Assembly (NCBI RefSeq): GCF_020524495.1
Contig: NZ_JAIVLB010000006.1
Location: 1-64,000, forward strand
Length of the DNA stretch: 64,000 nt
Source of the DNA: Bacillus stratosphericus
Lineage (GTDB): Bacteria; Bacillota; Bacilli; Bacillales; Bacillaceae
Direction: 5' to 3'
The notes beneath the pieces are model-generated. The model was not told the origin of the DNA. It searched no databases and saw only the letters and a list, made by a program, of their open reading frames with translations. Shown in pieces: positions 9,409-18,177 of this stretch. The translations under genes and the position numbers were made by a program. The stretch's first letter is position 1, and every line of letters begins with the position of its first letter.

Positions 9409-9449
9409 TCCTTGTTTCAAAAAGACAAGAAAATTCCTCCAGCTCTTGA

Positions 9450-11498
9450 TCAGCTTAATTTCTCTCCGCCTAGGACACCGCTATCTACTAGCATCTGCCG
9501 AAGTTCTTTGTATTCAGGCTCTGTCCAAAAGGAGTCAGATTGCACAAGGTCTGCCGCATCTTTTCTAGCGGTTTCAAGCGCTCTATAGTCATGGACCATA
9601 TCTGCCACTTTAAATTCAGGCATTCCACTTTGCTTTTTGCCAAAGAAATCGCCAGGCCCTCGAAGTTCTAAGTCCTTTTCAGACAGCTCAAAGCCATCGG
9701 TTGTTTCGGACATGATCCGCATCCGCTCTTTCCCCGTCTCTGATTTCGGATCAGCCATTAAAATACAAAATGACTGATGCTCCCCGCGTCCGACTCGGCC
9801 TCTTAGCTGATGAAGCTGAGACAGTCCGAAGCGGTCCGCATCATAAATGACCATAATGGTGGCATTCGGCACGTTTACCCCAACTTCAACGACTGTAGTC
9901 GAAACGAGAATTTGGACTTCATTTGCGGTAAAGGCTCTCATCACCTGATCTTTTTCATCATTAGCGAGTTTCCCGTGCATTAAGCCAATCGACCATTTTC
10001 CGGGATACGCCTCCGTCAACATGTTATAAACATCAATCGCATTTTGAACATCCAGCTTGTCTGATTCTTCAATAAGCGGACAAATAATATACGCCTGTCT
10101 TCCCTTTCTCAGCTCTTTATCCACAAAAACAAGAATCCTCTCGAGCATGTCATGCTTCACCCAATACGTTTCGATTTGCTTTCGTCCGGCTGGCAATTCA
10201 TCAATGACAGATACGTCCATTTCTCCAAATACAGTAATTGCGAGTGTTCTTGGAATTGGTGTTGCGGTCATAAACAAGACGTCTGGATCCTGCCCTTTAC
10301 TTCTCAGTTTTTTTCGTTGTTCCACACCAAACCGGTGCTGTTCATCTGTGATAACAAGACCGAGCTGCTGAAATTCTACTTCATCTTGAATAAGAGCATG
10401 CGTCCCGACTAATACATCAATCTCGCCCTTCTTTAAACGTTCCAGCAATTCTCTGCGGTGCTTTCCTTTCACAGAACTAGTCAATAGAGCAATGTTCAAA
10501 TCCCATTTTTCAAACAGCTGGTAAAGTGAATCTGCATGCTGCTCTGCCAAAATTTCTGTTGGCACCATCAGTGCACCTTGAAAACCGGATAAATGAGCGG
10601 CATAAAGCGCAATGGCGGCAACCGCGGTTTTCCCCGATCCAACATCTCCTTGGAGCAGCCGGTTCATGCGATACGGCGACACCATATCGGACATAATTTC
10701 ATCAAGAACTCTTGATTGTGCTTTTGTGAGCGGGAAAGGCAGGTTATGAACAAATTCAAAGACAGCCTCTTTTGAAAATGGATGCTGGATGCCTGATGTT
10801 TTTTCTCGTTCTTTCTTTCTAATCGCCTGCATCTTCAGCTGAAAAATCAGAAATTCCTCGTAAACGAAGCGGCGTCTGGCTTGCTTGAGCGAGTCTCTTG
10901 TTTCAGGGAGATGAATGGTCTTTAATGCGTCTTGATAGGACATGAGTTTATAGGCAGATACAAGCTCCTTTGGCAGTGGTTCTTCGGCTTTGTCTACATA
11001 AAGTGACAGAGCTTGCTTTACAAAGCGTCTCATCATCTTCACTGTCACATTTTCTTTTACAGAATAGATAGGTTCTATGCTGCCATCTTGTTCGCGCGTG
11101 CCTTTTTTAAATTCCTGTACCATAATGGATTGACGGTTTTTATCCCATTTTCCTGTTATTGATACTGTATCACCTAAAACAAGACTCCGTTTTAAATAGG
11201 GGCGATTGAAGCATATGGCTGTAATCAAAAAACGACCGACAAGCAGCCTGAATGTCAGCCTGCTTCGTTTTTTTCCATAATAGGTGAGAACGGGCTCACT
11301 GTGCACTTTGCCTTCAACTGTGACACGTTCGTCATTCCTTACTTCTTCTAAGTTTCTAAGCTCATAGTCATCATATCGATAAGGAAAGTAGCCGAGTAAA
11401 TCGGATACTGTATGGATTCCAAGTTCGTTTAATGTTTTTTCTGTTTCTTCTCCAATCCCTTTTAGGACAGAGACATTATCTTTCAGTTTCTGTATCAC
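9450..11498 (-). CDS. recG: ATP-dependent DNA helicase RecG
   Basis: RecG remodels stalled replication forks and branches recombination intermediates. The 682 residues show an N-terminal helix-hairpin/wedge OB-fold region (KGIGEETEKTLNELGI onward, about 14-160), a DEAD-like motor with Walker A GDVGSGKTA (about 285) and DEQH box, motif III MTATPIPRTLA, and a C-terminal helicase domain with QLRGRVGRGEHQSFC. The start is GTG at 11498 with GGAGGT upstream; it lies inside the last 23 nt of sdaAA. Length equals that of B. subtilis RecG. Confidence 0.97.
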   Translation of the reverse strand: MIQKLKDNVSVLKGIGEETEKTLNELGIHTVSDLLGYFPYRYDDYELRNLEEVRNDERVTVEGKVHSEPVLTYYGKKRSRLTFRLLVGRFLITAICFNRPYLKRSLVLGDTVSITGKWDKNRQSIMVQEFKKGTREQDGSIEPIYSVKENVTVKMMRRFVKQALSLYVDKAEEPLPKELVSAYKLMSYQDALKTIHLPETRDSLKQARRRFVYEEFLIFQLKMQAIRKKEREKTSGIQHPFSKEAVFEFVHNLPFPLTKAQSRVLDEIMSDMVSPYRMNRLLQGDVGSGKTAVAAIALYAAHLSGFQGALMVPTEILAEQHADSLYQLFEKWDLNIALLTSSVKGKHRRELLERLKKGEIDVLVGTHALIQDEVEFQQLGLVITDEQHRFGVEQRKKLRSKGQDPDVLFMTATPIPRTLAITVFGEMDVSVIDELPAGRKQIETYWVKHDMLERILVFVDKELRKGRQAYIICPLIEESDKLDVQNAIDVYNMLTEAYPGKWSIGLMHGKLANDEKDQVMRAFTANEVQILVSTTVVEVGVNVPNATIMVIYDADRFGLSQLHQLRGRVGRGEHQSFCILMADPKSETGKERMRIMSETTDGFELSEKDLELRGPGDFFGKKQSGMPEFKVADMVHDYRALETARKDAADLVQSDSFWTEPEYKELRQMLVDSGVLGGEKLS

Positions 11499-12381
11499 GA
11501 GATGAGGTCACACCTCCGAAAATCTTCTTTTCAAGCTCTCTTGCTGTCGGTGTTGCAGCGAGTCCGCCTTGCGCTGTCTCACGAAGAGCTGTTGGCATCG
11601 TTTGACCAATTTTATACATGGCATCAATGACCTCATCACATGGAATACGGCTTGTAATGCCGGCAAGTGCCATATCTGCTGCAATCATTGCATTTGAGGC
11701 ACCCATTGCGTTTCGTTTCACACATGGCACCTCGACAAGTCCTGCTACTGGATCGCAAACAAGACCAAGCATATTTTTCAGTGTAATGGCCATTGCTTCA
11801 GCCGATTGCTGCGGCGTGCCGCCTGCCATTTCTACAATCGCTGCTGCTGCCATACCTGATGCTGAGCCTACCTCTGCCTGACAGCCGCCTGCTGCACCAG
11901 AGATACTTGCGTTATTTGCCACAACAAAACCAAATGCGCCAGAAGTAAATAAGAATCTAACCATTTGTTCCTTTGTTGGCTTTAATGTTTCTTTTACTGC
12001 AAACAGCGTTCCTGGCACAACACCTGCTGAGCCTGCTGTAGGTGTTGCACAGATGGTACCCATCGCTGCATTGACCTCGTTTGTGGCAACTGCCTTACTG
12101 ACAGCATCTAAGATGGTATGACCAGACAATGTTTTGCCTGATGCGATATATGCTTGAAGTTTTACGGCATCTCCGCCTGTTAAACCTGATAATGATTTGA
12201 CACCTTTTAGTCCGTTTTCAACCGCCTGCTCCATCACTTCTAAATTGCGATACATCTGCGAGAAAATCTCTTCGCATGACTTCCCTGTCACTTCCATTTC
12301 TTGTGAAATCATAATTTCTGAAATGGAGGTATTCCGTTCTTCTGTAAGCTGCACGAGTTCTTTGACGTTTTTAAACATCAT
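11476..12381 (-). CDS. sdaAA: L-serine dehydratase, alpha subunit
   Basis: The catalytic subunit of the iron-sulfur L-serine deaminase, converting serine to pyruvate and ammonia. It has about 300 residues. Cysteines in CATPTAG, GGCQAEVG and VCDPVAG are the expected 4Fe-4S ligands. Two adjacent ATG codons (12381 and 12378) are both plausible after AAGGAGG. It lies 17 nt after sdaAB, and its 3' end overlaps recG. Confidence 0.97.
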   Translation of the reverse strand: MMFKNVKELVQLTEERNTSISEIMISQEMEVTGKSCEEIFSQMYRNLEVMEQAVENGLKGVKSLSGLTGGDAVKLQAYIASGKTLSGHTILDAVSKAVATNEVNAAMGTICATPTAGSAGVVPGTLFAVKETLKPTKEQMVRFLFTSGAFGFVVANNASISGAAGGCQAEVGSASGMAAAAIVEMAGGTPQQSAEAMAITLKNMLGLVCDPVAGLVEVPCVKRNAMGASNAMIAADMALAGITSRIPCDEVIDAMYKIGQTMPTALRETAQGGLAATPTARELEKKIFGGVTSSRDTETER

Positions 12382-12398
12382 ACATAACCTCCTTGTTG

Positions 12399-13061
12399 TT
12401 ACTCTGCAATTTGTGTGACTTGAATAATGTTAGGCAGCGTTTCAAGCTCTAAAAGGACATTAGGGTCAATATTTTGGTCCACTTCAATTGTCATCAATGC
12501 CTCTTGCCCGACATCTTTACGCGCCACTTCCATATGACCGATGTTAATAGCGAATTTTGCTAATACATTGGCGACTGCCGCAATCGTTCCGTAGCGATCG
12601 TTATGAACCACAAGAATGGCAGGGTGGTTTCCTGAAAGTCTGAGTTCAAAGCCATTTAATTCTGTGATTTCAATTTTACCTCCACCGATGGAAATCCCGA
12701 TTAATTCAAGCTTTCCGTTCGCATCTGAAATCTCTACTTTTGCTGTATTCGGATGCGCTGGTACTGCATCTTCTTCTTTAAATTCGATGTCAATTTCCTT
12801 ACTTTTTGCAATATCAATCGCTGTTTTGATTCGTTCATCAAATGTATCAAAGTCAAGAACACCCCCTATAATGGCTACATCTGTACCGTGCCCTTTATAC
12901 GTATCTTTAAAAGAACCATAAAATGAAACGACAATTCGTTTCGGTTCTCTTCCGAATAAGCTACGAGCCACTCTTCCTATACGAGCCGCACCCGCTGTGT
13001 GCGAACTTGATGGACCAATCATAACGGGTCCAATAATATCAAACACACTTCTAAATTTCAT
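12399..13061 (-). CDS. sdaAB: L-serine dehydratase, beta subunit
   Basis: The partner of SdaAA. It has 220 residues, beginning KFRSVFDIIGPVMIGPSSSH, where PSSSHTAG is the family signature. A C-terminal ACT domain (about 148-220) is the likely allosteric serine-sensing part. I chose the ATG at 13061, as GAGAGGGG is correctly spaced and the length equals B. subtilis SdaAB; a 26-codon upstream extension has no support. No strong promoter is evident in the 150 nt separating it from fakA. Confidence 0.96.
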   Translation of the reverse strand: MKFRSVFDIIGPVMIGPSSSHTAGAARIGRVARSLFGREPKRIVVSFYGSFKDTYKGHGTDVAIIGGVLDFDTFDERIKTAIDIAKSKEIDIEFKEEDAVPAHPNTAKVEISDANGKLELIGISIGGGKIEITELNGFELRLSGNHPAILVVHNDRYGTIAAVANVLAKFAINIGHMEVARKDVGQEALMTIEVDQNIDPNVLLELETLPNIIQVTQIAE

Positions 13062-13179
13062 AGGTCTTCCCCTCTCATAACCACTCACGTATTGGTTTGT
13101 TTCTTCCTTTAGACTAATGGATTCATTTGTTTCCCGCAACTCATTTCACCGATGAATCCTTCGTAAAAAATTGCAAAAG

Positions 13180-13205
13180 AAGAAGAAGAGCTTTATGTGC
13201 CCTTC
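13180..13205 (-). terminator. possible terminator after fakA
   Basis: A 7-bp stem (13185-13191 with 13199-13205, one G-U pair, 7-nt loop) begins 6 nt after the fakA stop and is followed by TTCTTCTTTT on the minus strand. It is moderate in strength. Confidence 0.4.
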
Positions 13206-13210
13206 TTTCA

Positions 13211-14884
13211 TTATTCAACAGCAAAAATATATGAATAAAGCGGCTGTCTTCCATCGTGGACTTCAACTTCTACATCTTCAAATGTTTCCTCAATAAATGC
13301 TTCTAACGCTTCCATCTCCTCAGATGATGCGTCTTCTCCTTTAATAATCGTGACAATCTCATCGTCTTCTGTCACCATTTGGCTTAACAGCTCTTTGGCT
13401 GCATCCAATTGATTTTTAGCCGTTAAAGTGATTTTCCCATTGAATAGACCCATATAATCGTCTTTGGCAATGTCGATCCCATCTATTTGGGTATCTCTCA
13501 CTGCAAAGGTAATCTGGCCGCTTTTTACATAATCAATCGCTTCTAACATTGCTGCTTCGTTGTCTTTGTTTGAAGCTGTTTCATTTAGAGAAAGAATTGC
13601 CGACATTCCTTGTGGTACGGTCTTCGTCGGAATCACTATGACCTCACGACTTGAGACAGTTGCCGCCTGTTTAGCTGCCATGACAATATTAGAATTATTA
13701 GGTAAGATAAAAACGGTTTCGGCATGTATGTTTTCAATTGCTTTGACAATGTCTTCAGTGCTCGGATTCATCGTTTGTCCACCTTCGATGACGACGGAAG
13801 CCCCGATACTTTTAAACAAATCAGCAATTCCTTCTCCCATTGCGACACTCACTACTCCAAAGCGCTGCTTTTCAGCAGCAGGCGCTTTTGGTGCAGCAGA
13901 CGAGTGATCTTTTTCTTCATTCACGATCGAGCTATGCTGGTCTCTCATGTTTTCTATTTTCATATTGATCAAGCTGCCGTAGCGCTGTGCATATGTTAAG
14001 ACTTCTCCTGGCTGCTCTGCATGAATATGAACCTTCGCTAGCGTCTCATCAGATACCACAAGAAGGGAATCTCCAAATTCGCTTAAGTTTTCTCTGAAGG
14101 CATTTTCTTCAAAGGACTGTTTGTCATCTTCAAATTTCACCATAAATTCTGTACAATAGCCAAATTCAATATCTTCTGTGTTCATATGACTTTGTGCACT
14201 TTTATGATGCTCTGCACTGACTAGTTCTTTTAATGTTGGCAAAGAAGCTGTTTTAGGAGGGAGCTCTTCCCCTCTTAACGAAGCAAGGAAACCTTCATAT
14301 ACGCATAGAAGTCCTTTACCTCCACTATCTACAACGCCCACTTCTTTTAAGACAGGTAGCAGATCTGGTGTTCGATCAAGGGACGCTTTTGCCTCTTCAA
14401 TCGTTAATTCAAGAACATGATCAATTTGATCTTCTGTCGCTGAAACAGCAACCGCTTTCTTTGCTGCATCCTTTGCAACCGTTAAGATCGTCCCTTCAAT
14501 CGGTTTCATCACGGCTTTATATGCTGTATCAACACCCGCCTGTAAGGCAAGGGCAAATTCTTTGGCATCAATCGCCTCTTTTTGTTCTATATTTTTGCTG
14601 AAACCTCTGAAGAGCTGAGACAGGATCACACCTGAGTTTCCTCTTGCCCCCATCAATAGCCCTTTCGACAGAGCCACCCCGACCTTACCAATGTGATCGG
14701 TATTTGTTTCTTCAACTGCTTTTGCTCCTGAAGTCATCGACAAATTCATATTTGTCCCCGTGTCTCCGTCTGGCACTGGAAAAACATTTAACGCATCAAC
14801 AATTTGTGCGTTTTGAGAAAGATGGTGAGCACCTGCAAGAATCATTTTTGCAAATGAGCGGCCATCAAGATTTCTAATAGACAA
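13211..14884 (-). CDS. fakA: FakA-type fatty acid kinase catalytic subunit (YloV)
   Basis: A member of the DhaL/DegV-associated kinase family (YloV). In Firmicutes FakA phosphorylates exogenous fatty acids held by FakB (DegV) proteins, making acyl-phosphate for phospholipid synthesis. The 557 residues begin with a DhaL-like ATP-binding domain (FPVPDGDTGTNM, about 35-46), then a middle FakA domain and a C-terminal FakB-binding-like region. The start is TTG at 14884 with AGGAGGAAC seven bases upstream; no better start exists. It lies 15 nt after yloU. The assignment of kinase activity is by family, not shown here. Confidence 0.9.
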   Translation of the reverse strand: MSIRNLDGRSFAKMILAGAHHLSQNAQIVDALNVFPVPDGDTGTNMNLSMTSGAKAVEETNTDHIGKVGVALSKGLLMGARGNSGVILSQLFRGFSKNIEQKEAIDAKEFALALQAGVDTAYKAVMKPIEGTILTVAKDAAKKAVAVSATEDQIDHVLELTIEEAKASLDRTPDLLPVLKEVGVVDSGGKGLLCVYEGFLASLRGEELPPKTASLPTLKELVSAEHHKSAQSHMNTEDIEFGYCTEFMVKFEDDKQSFEENAFRENLSEFGDSLLVVSDETLAKVHIHAEQPGEVLTYAQRYGSLINMKIENMRDQHSSIVNEEKDHSSAAPKAPAAEKQRFGVVSVAMGEGIADLFKSIGASVVIEGGQTMNPSTEDIVKAIENIHAETVFILPNNSNIVMAAKQAATVSSREVIVIPTKTVPQGMSAILSLNETASNKDNEAAMLEAIDYVKSGQITFAVRDTQIDGIDIAKDDYMGLFNGKITLTAKNQLDAAKELLSQMVTEDDEIVTIIKGEDASSEEMEALEAFIEETFEDVEVEVHDGRQPLYSYIFAVE

Positions 14885-14899
14885 TATAGTTCCTCCTTA

Positions 14900-15262
14900 C
14901 TACGGGTTCGTAACTTTTACTCCTTGTACATAAATGTTGACTGAGTCAACAGAAAGTCCCATCGTGTGATGAATCGTATATTTGACTTTCGTTTGAACAT
15001 TATGTGCGACTTCTGATATTTTTGTACCGTAGCTGACGATGATGTACATATCAATATGAATGCGGTCTTCTTTTTGACGCACAAGAACACCCCGGCTGAA
15101 GTTCTCTTTGCGGAGAATATCCGTCAAGCCGTCCTTCATTTGATTTTTGGACGCCATGCCAACAATACCATAGCAATCGATCGCAGCGCCTCCTGCCACC
15201 ATTGCAATGACTTCATTTGATATATCAATTTGTCCGTATTTCGTTCTAAGTTCAATGGACAC
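14900..15262 (-). CDS. yloU: Asp23/Gls24 family envelope stress protein YloU
   Basis: A 120-residue Asp23/Gls24-family (DUF322) protein; members are membrane-associated or envelope-related, and the molecular role of YloU is not established. The typical core NEVIAMVAGGAA and the HIDMYIIVSYG segment are present. The start is GTG at 15262 after AAGGGGG. It is always found upstream of fakA in this clade, which suggests a link to membrane lipid or cell envelope homeostasis (inference). Confidence 0.9.
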   Translation of the reverse strand: MSIELRTKYGQIDISNEVIAMVAGGAAIDCYGIVGMASKNQMKDGLTDILRKENFSRGVLVRQKEDRIHIDMYIIVSYGTKISEVAHNVQTKVKYTIHHTMGLSVDSVNIYVQGVKVTNP

Positions 15263-15303
15263 ATTGGTTCCCCCTTTTTGAGAAATTGCCCTGAGTTATC
15301 ACT

Positions 15304-15332
15304 ATTTTACTATAAGACCCTTCTTTTTAAAA
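15304..15332 (-). promoter_or_regulatory. weak promoter candidate for yloU-fakA
   Basis: TAAAAT (15304-15309) with TTTTAA (15327-15332) at 17 nt spacing on the minus strand, 42 nt upstream of the yloU start. The -35 is poor. It lies in the intergenic region shared with the divergent rpmB promoter. Confidence 0.35.
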
Positions 15333-15400
15333 GAAATCATTAGTCTCGATTTTTTATCAAGTTGTCAAGGTATTTTTCTTGAAAGAGGAGTAAACAATCC

Positions 15401-15694
<294 letters not shown>

Positions 15695-15702
15695 GCAAGA
15701 GT

Positions 15703-15738
15703 AAACGCCTGCTACAGTTAATTGTAGCAGGCGTTTTT
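15703..15738 (+). terminator. rpmB terminator
   Basis: A 14-bp perfect stem (15703-15716 with 15723-15736, 6-nt loop) ends in TTTTT. It lies between convergent rpmB and spoVM and would also hinder minus-strand read-through out of spoVM. Confidence 0.9.
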
Positions 15739-15763
15739 ATGTGGAAATAAAGGAGATTACTCA

Positions 15764-15844
15764 TTAATCTTTCTTAAATGAACCAAGCATCGCACGGACA
15801 ATGCCGCCAAGAAATCTAGGCAGTTTGATTGTATAAAATTTCAT
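15764..15844 (-). CDS. spoVM: spore morphogenetic peptide SpoVM
   Basis: A 26-residue amphipathic peptide, KFYTIKLPRFLGGIVRAMLG followed by SFKKD after the initiator Met. In B. subtilis SpoVM recognises the convex forespore membrane and anchors SpoIVA, which starts coat assembly. It inserts as an amphipathic helix; Pro9 and the basic residues are conserved here. The ATG follows TAGGAGGGGGACAAA, a very strong ribosome binding site. It lies between thiN and rpmB as in B. subtilis. It is expected to be sigma-E controlled, but I could not find a convincing sigma-E promoter in the 71 nt upstream. Confidence 0.95.
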   Translation of the reverse strand: MKFYTIKLPRFLGGIVRAMLGSFKKD

Positions 15845-15915
15845 TTTGTCCCCCTCCTAAAAGTACCGCTACCAGCACAATTGAGCTTAATCAGCCATCC
15901 ACATTGATAGGTTGG

Positions 15916-16560
15916 TCAATCTTTGCTTCTTACCATTAATAATATGCCTTCATGAAAAGAAAAAGTACCATTTGAGTGGATGAGTTCGTTACTAATACAT
16001 AGTGTGGAACCAGGCTCAATATGACAATTTTTCAGTGGATATTTGAAACCTTTTAATGTCAGCTTTTCAACTGGTGTACCAAAGGAAAGAAACGATACAT
16101 ATTTTTTGTCTGAGTCTTGTTTGATTTCATATGTACCAGGTCCAAACATCTGAATGATATTTTGTTTGTCCACTAGGGTGATGTTCTGCTTGTGCTGAAT
16201 GCCTTGGTAAAGGAGATGGATATTCCCCAGAAAATGATCAGCTCTTCCACCTGTGATGCCGTAAATTTGAATATGCGCCGGGTGCTGGTCCAAGGCCCAA
16301 TGAAGCGCAAGCTCTAAATCGGTTTCATTTTTTTCTGCCTGAAATACATTCAGGGTAGGCAATGTCTTTTTTAGCTCGCGAAGCTCTTCTTCTGTCACAC
16401 TATCAAAATCACCAAATGCTCTCGCAGGAACAATGCCGTGCTCTAGTAAGAAGAGGGTTCCTCGGTCTACACCGACCCAGAGAATGTCATCCTTTGATGC
16501 CTCATGTTCAAAGGCCGGGATATATTTAAAAGGACCGCCGGCTACAATATGTATGTTCAT
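15916..16560 (-). CDS. thiN: thiamine pyrophosphokinase
   Basis: ThiN transfers pyrophosphate from ATP to thiamine, giving the active cofactor in one step (salvage). It has 214 residues, with the N-terminal catalytic motif WVGVDRGT and GDFDSV (about 50-54), a central NETDLELALHWAL segment, and GITGGRADHFLGN; a C-terminal beta-sandwich binds thiamine. The ATG follows AGGAG. It lies 60 nt after rpe, beyond a terminator-like hairpin, so expression may depend on read-through. Confidence 0.95.
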   Translation of the reverse strand: MNIHIVAGGPFKYIPAFEHEASKDDILWVGVDRGTLFLLEHGIVPARAFGDFDSVTEEELRELKKTLPTLNVFQAEKNETDLELALHWALDQHPAHIQIYGITGGRADHFLGNIHLLYQGIQHKQNITLVDKQNIIQMFGPGTYEIKQDSDKKYVSFLSFGTPVEKLTLKGFKYPLKNCHIEPGSTLCISNELIHSNGTFSFHEGILLMVRSKD

Positions 16561-16581
16561 GTTATACGCTCCTCTCTATTT

Positions 16582-16614
16582 AAAAAGAACCAAAGATCAC
16601 AATGACTTTGGTTC
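16582..16614 (-). terminator. terminator-like hairpin between rpe and thiN
   Basis: A perfect 9-bp stem (GAACCAAAG, 16587-16595, with CTTTGGTTC, 16606-16614; 10-nt loop) is followed by TTTTT on the minus strand. It should end much of the prpC-prkC-rsgA-rpe transcript. Confidence 0.7.
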
Positions 16615-16620
16615 CTTTCT

Positions 16621-17271
16621 TTACGCTTCTCGAATCGCCTGAATGGCTGCTGCGCGGTTGTCTTTTCCATATACCGCTGAGCCGGCCACAAGTAAATTAG
16701 CGCCTGCTTCTTTACAGCTCTTTGCTGTTTCTACATTGACACCGCCGTCTATTTCAATGAGTAAGTCGGTTAATCCCTTTTGTTCACTAAGTACCTTGAC
16801 CTCTTTTACCTTAGAGAGTACGGATGAAATAAACGCCTGTCCACCAAAACCAGGATTCACCGTCATGAATAACACCAGGTCCACATCCTCTAATACATGC
16901 TCAATTTGAGAAACGGGTGTATGCGGGTTGAGGACGACCCCTGCTTTTACACCTTGTTCTTTGATGTGCTGTATCGTCCGGTGTAAGTGCGGACACGCCT
17001 CAACATGAACAGAAATGATGTCAGCGCCCGCTTTTGCGAAGGCAGGGATATACCGGTCTGGCTGTTCAATCATTAAATGAACATCCAGCGGAAGACCTGT
17101 ATGCGGCCTGATCGCCTCTACTACATTTGATCCAAATGTGATATTCGGTACGAAATGACCGTCCATGACATCGATATGAATATAATCCGCTCCGCCTTGT
17201 TCCACATCACGGATATCTCTCTCCAAATTGGCGAAATCTGCTGATAGAATGGATGGGGCAATATAAACCAT
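16621..17271 (-). CDS. rpe: ribulose-phosphate 3-epimerase
   Basis: Interconverts ribulose-5-phosphate and xylulose-5-phosphate in the pentose phosphate pathway. A 216-residue TIM barrel with metal-binding and catalytic motifs HIDVMDGHFVPN (about 32-43), HLMI and VNPGFGGQAF, and the acidic EIDGGV. The ATG follows GAGGT. It lies 3 nt after rsgA, in the prpC-prkC-rsgA-rpe series, before the terminator at 16582. Confidence 0.97.
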   Translation of the reverse strand: MVYIAPSILSADFANLERDIRDVEQGGADYIHIDVMDGHFVPNITFGSNVVEAIRPHTGLPLDVHLMIEQPDRYIPAFAKAGADIISVHVEACPHLHRTIQHIKEQGVKAGVVLNPHTPVSQIEHVLEDVDLVLFMTVNPGFGGQAFISSVLSKVKEVKVLSEQKGLTDLLIEIDGGVNVETAKSCKEAGANLLVAGSAVYGKDNRAAAIQAIREA

Positions 17272-17274
17272 GAT

Positions 17275-18165
17275 TTAGTACCTCGGCTTTCTGTCTTTGA
17301 TTTCAGTTAAAAACTCTAAATAATGCTGATAGCGATACTCTCTGATTTGCTCATGCTTTACCGCATCTTTGACGGCACAGCCAGGCTCTTTCACGTGTAA
17401 ACAGCATCTAAACTTACAATCCGTACTCCGCTCTCTGATTTCTAAAAAGTACAGCCCTAAATCTTCCGCTTCGATACCGGCAAATTCGAGTGAGCTAAAG
17501 CCGGGTGTATCTGCAATGAGCCCTTCAGCTGTACGAATGAGTTCCACATGTCTTGTCGTATGTTTCCCCCTGCCAAGATGGGATGAAATATCATTTGTTT
17601 TCAGTGCCAAATCAGGGCTCATCGCATTTAAAAGGGAGGACTTTCCTACACCAGACTGACCTGCAAACACGGTGATTTTATTATGAAAATGCGGGATCAG
17701 CTTTTCAATTCCGTCCCCTACAATTGTAGAGGTTAAATGTACGTCATATCCAATTTGTCGATAGTCCTCTGCATATGCTTGTATTGTTTCACGCTCTTGC
17801 TCTGTCTTCAGCAAATCAATTTTTGTGATACAGATAATCGGCTCTATATGATTAGCTTCAACAAGCACTAGGAACCTGTCTAAAAGCGATGTGCTAAAGG
17901 TAGGCTCTGTCGCTGAGAACACAAGTACCGCTTGAGCGACGTTACTGATAGGTGGCCGAACAAGTTCATTTGTCCGCTCTTTTACTTCCAATAAGTAGCC
18001 TTCCTTATCGTTGTCTGCTTGATAGACGACATAATCTCCAACAAGAGGTGTAATTTTGTTTTTTCGAAAAATACCTCTTGCTCTGCACTGAATCACTTTT
18101 TCTTCAGACTGATCCAGTACATAATAAAAGCCGCTTAATGCTTTAATAATTTTGCCCTCAGGCAT
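17275..18165 (-). CDS. rsgA: ribosome small subunit-dependent GTPase RsgA
   Basis: RsgA (CpgA in B. subtilis) is a late 30S assembly GTPase. The 296 residues contain an N-terminal OB fold, then a circularly permuted GTPase with motif order G4 TKID, G1 GQSGVGKSSLLN and G3 DTPGF, and a C-terminal zinc knuckle (Cys residues near 248-262, with CLH and EPGC). B. subtilis RsgA is a PrkC substrate and is dephosphorylated by PrpC, and its gene directly follows both here. The ATG has AAGGAGGG upstream. Confidence 0.97.
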   Translation of the reverse strand: MPEGKIIKALSGFYYVLDQSEEKVIQCRARGIFRKNKITPLVGDYVVYQADNDKEGYLLEVKERTNELVRPPISNVAQAVLVFSATEPTFSTSLLDRFLVLVEANHIEPIICITKIDLLKTEQERETIQAYAEDYRQIGYDVHLTSTIVGDGIEKLIPHFHNKITVFAGQSGVGKSSLLNAMSPDLALKTNDISSHLGRGKHTTRHVELIRTAEGLIADTPGFSSLEFAGIEAEDLGLYFLEIRERSTDCKFRCCLHVKEPGCAVKDAVKHEQIREYRYQHYLEFLTEIKDRKPRY

Positions 18166-18177
18166 AAAGTCCCTCCT

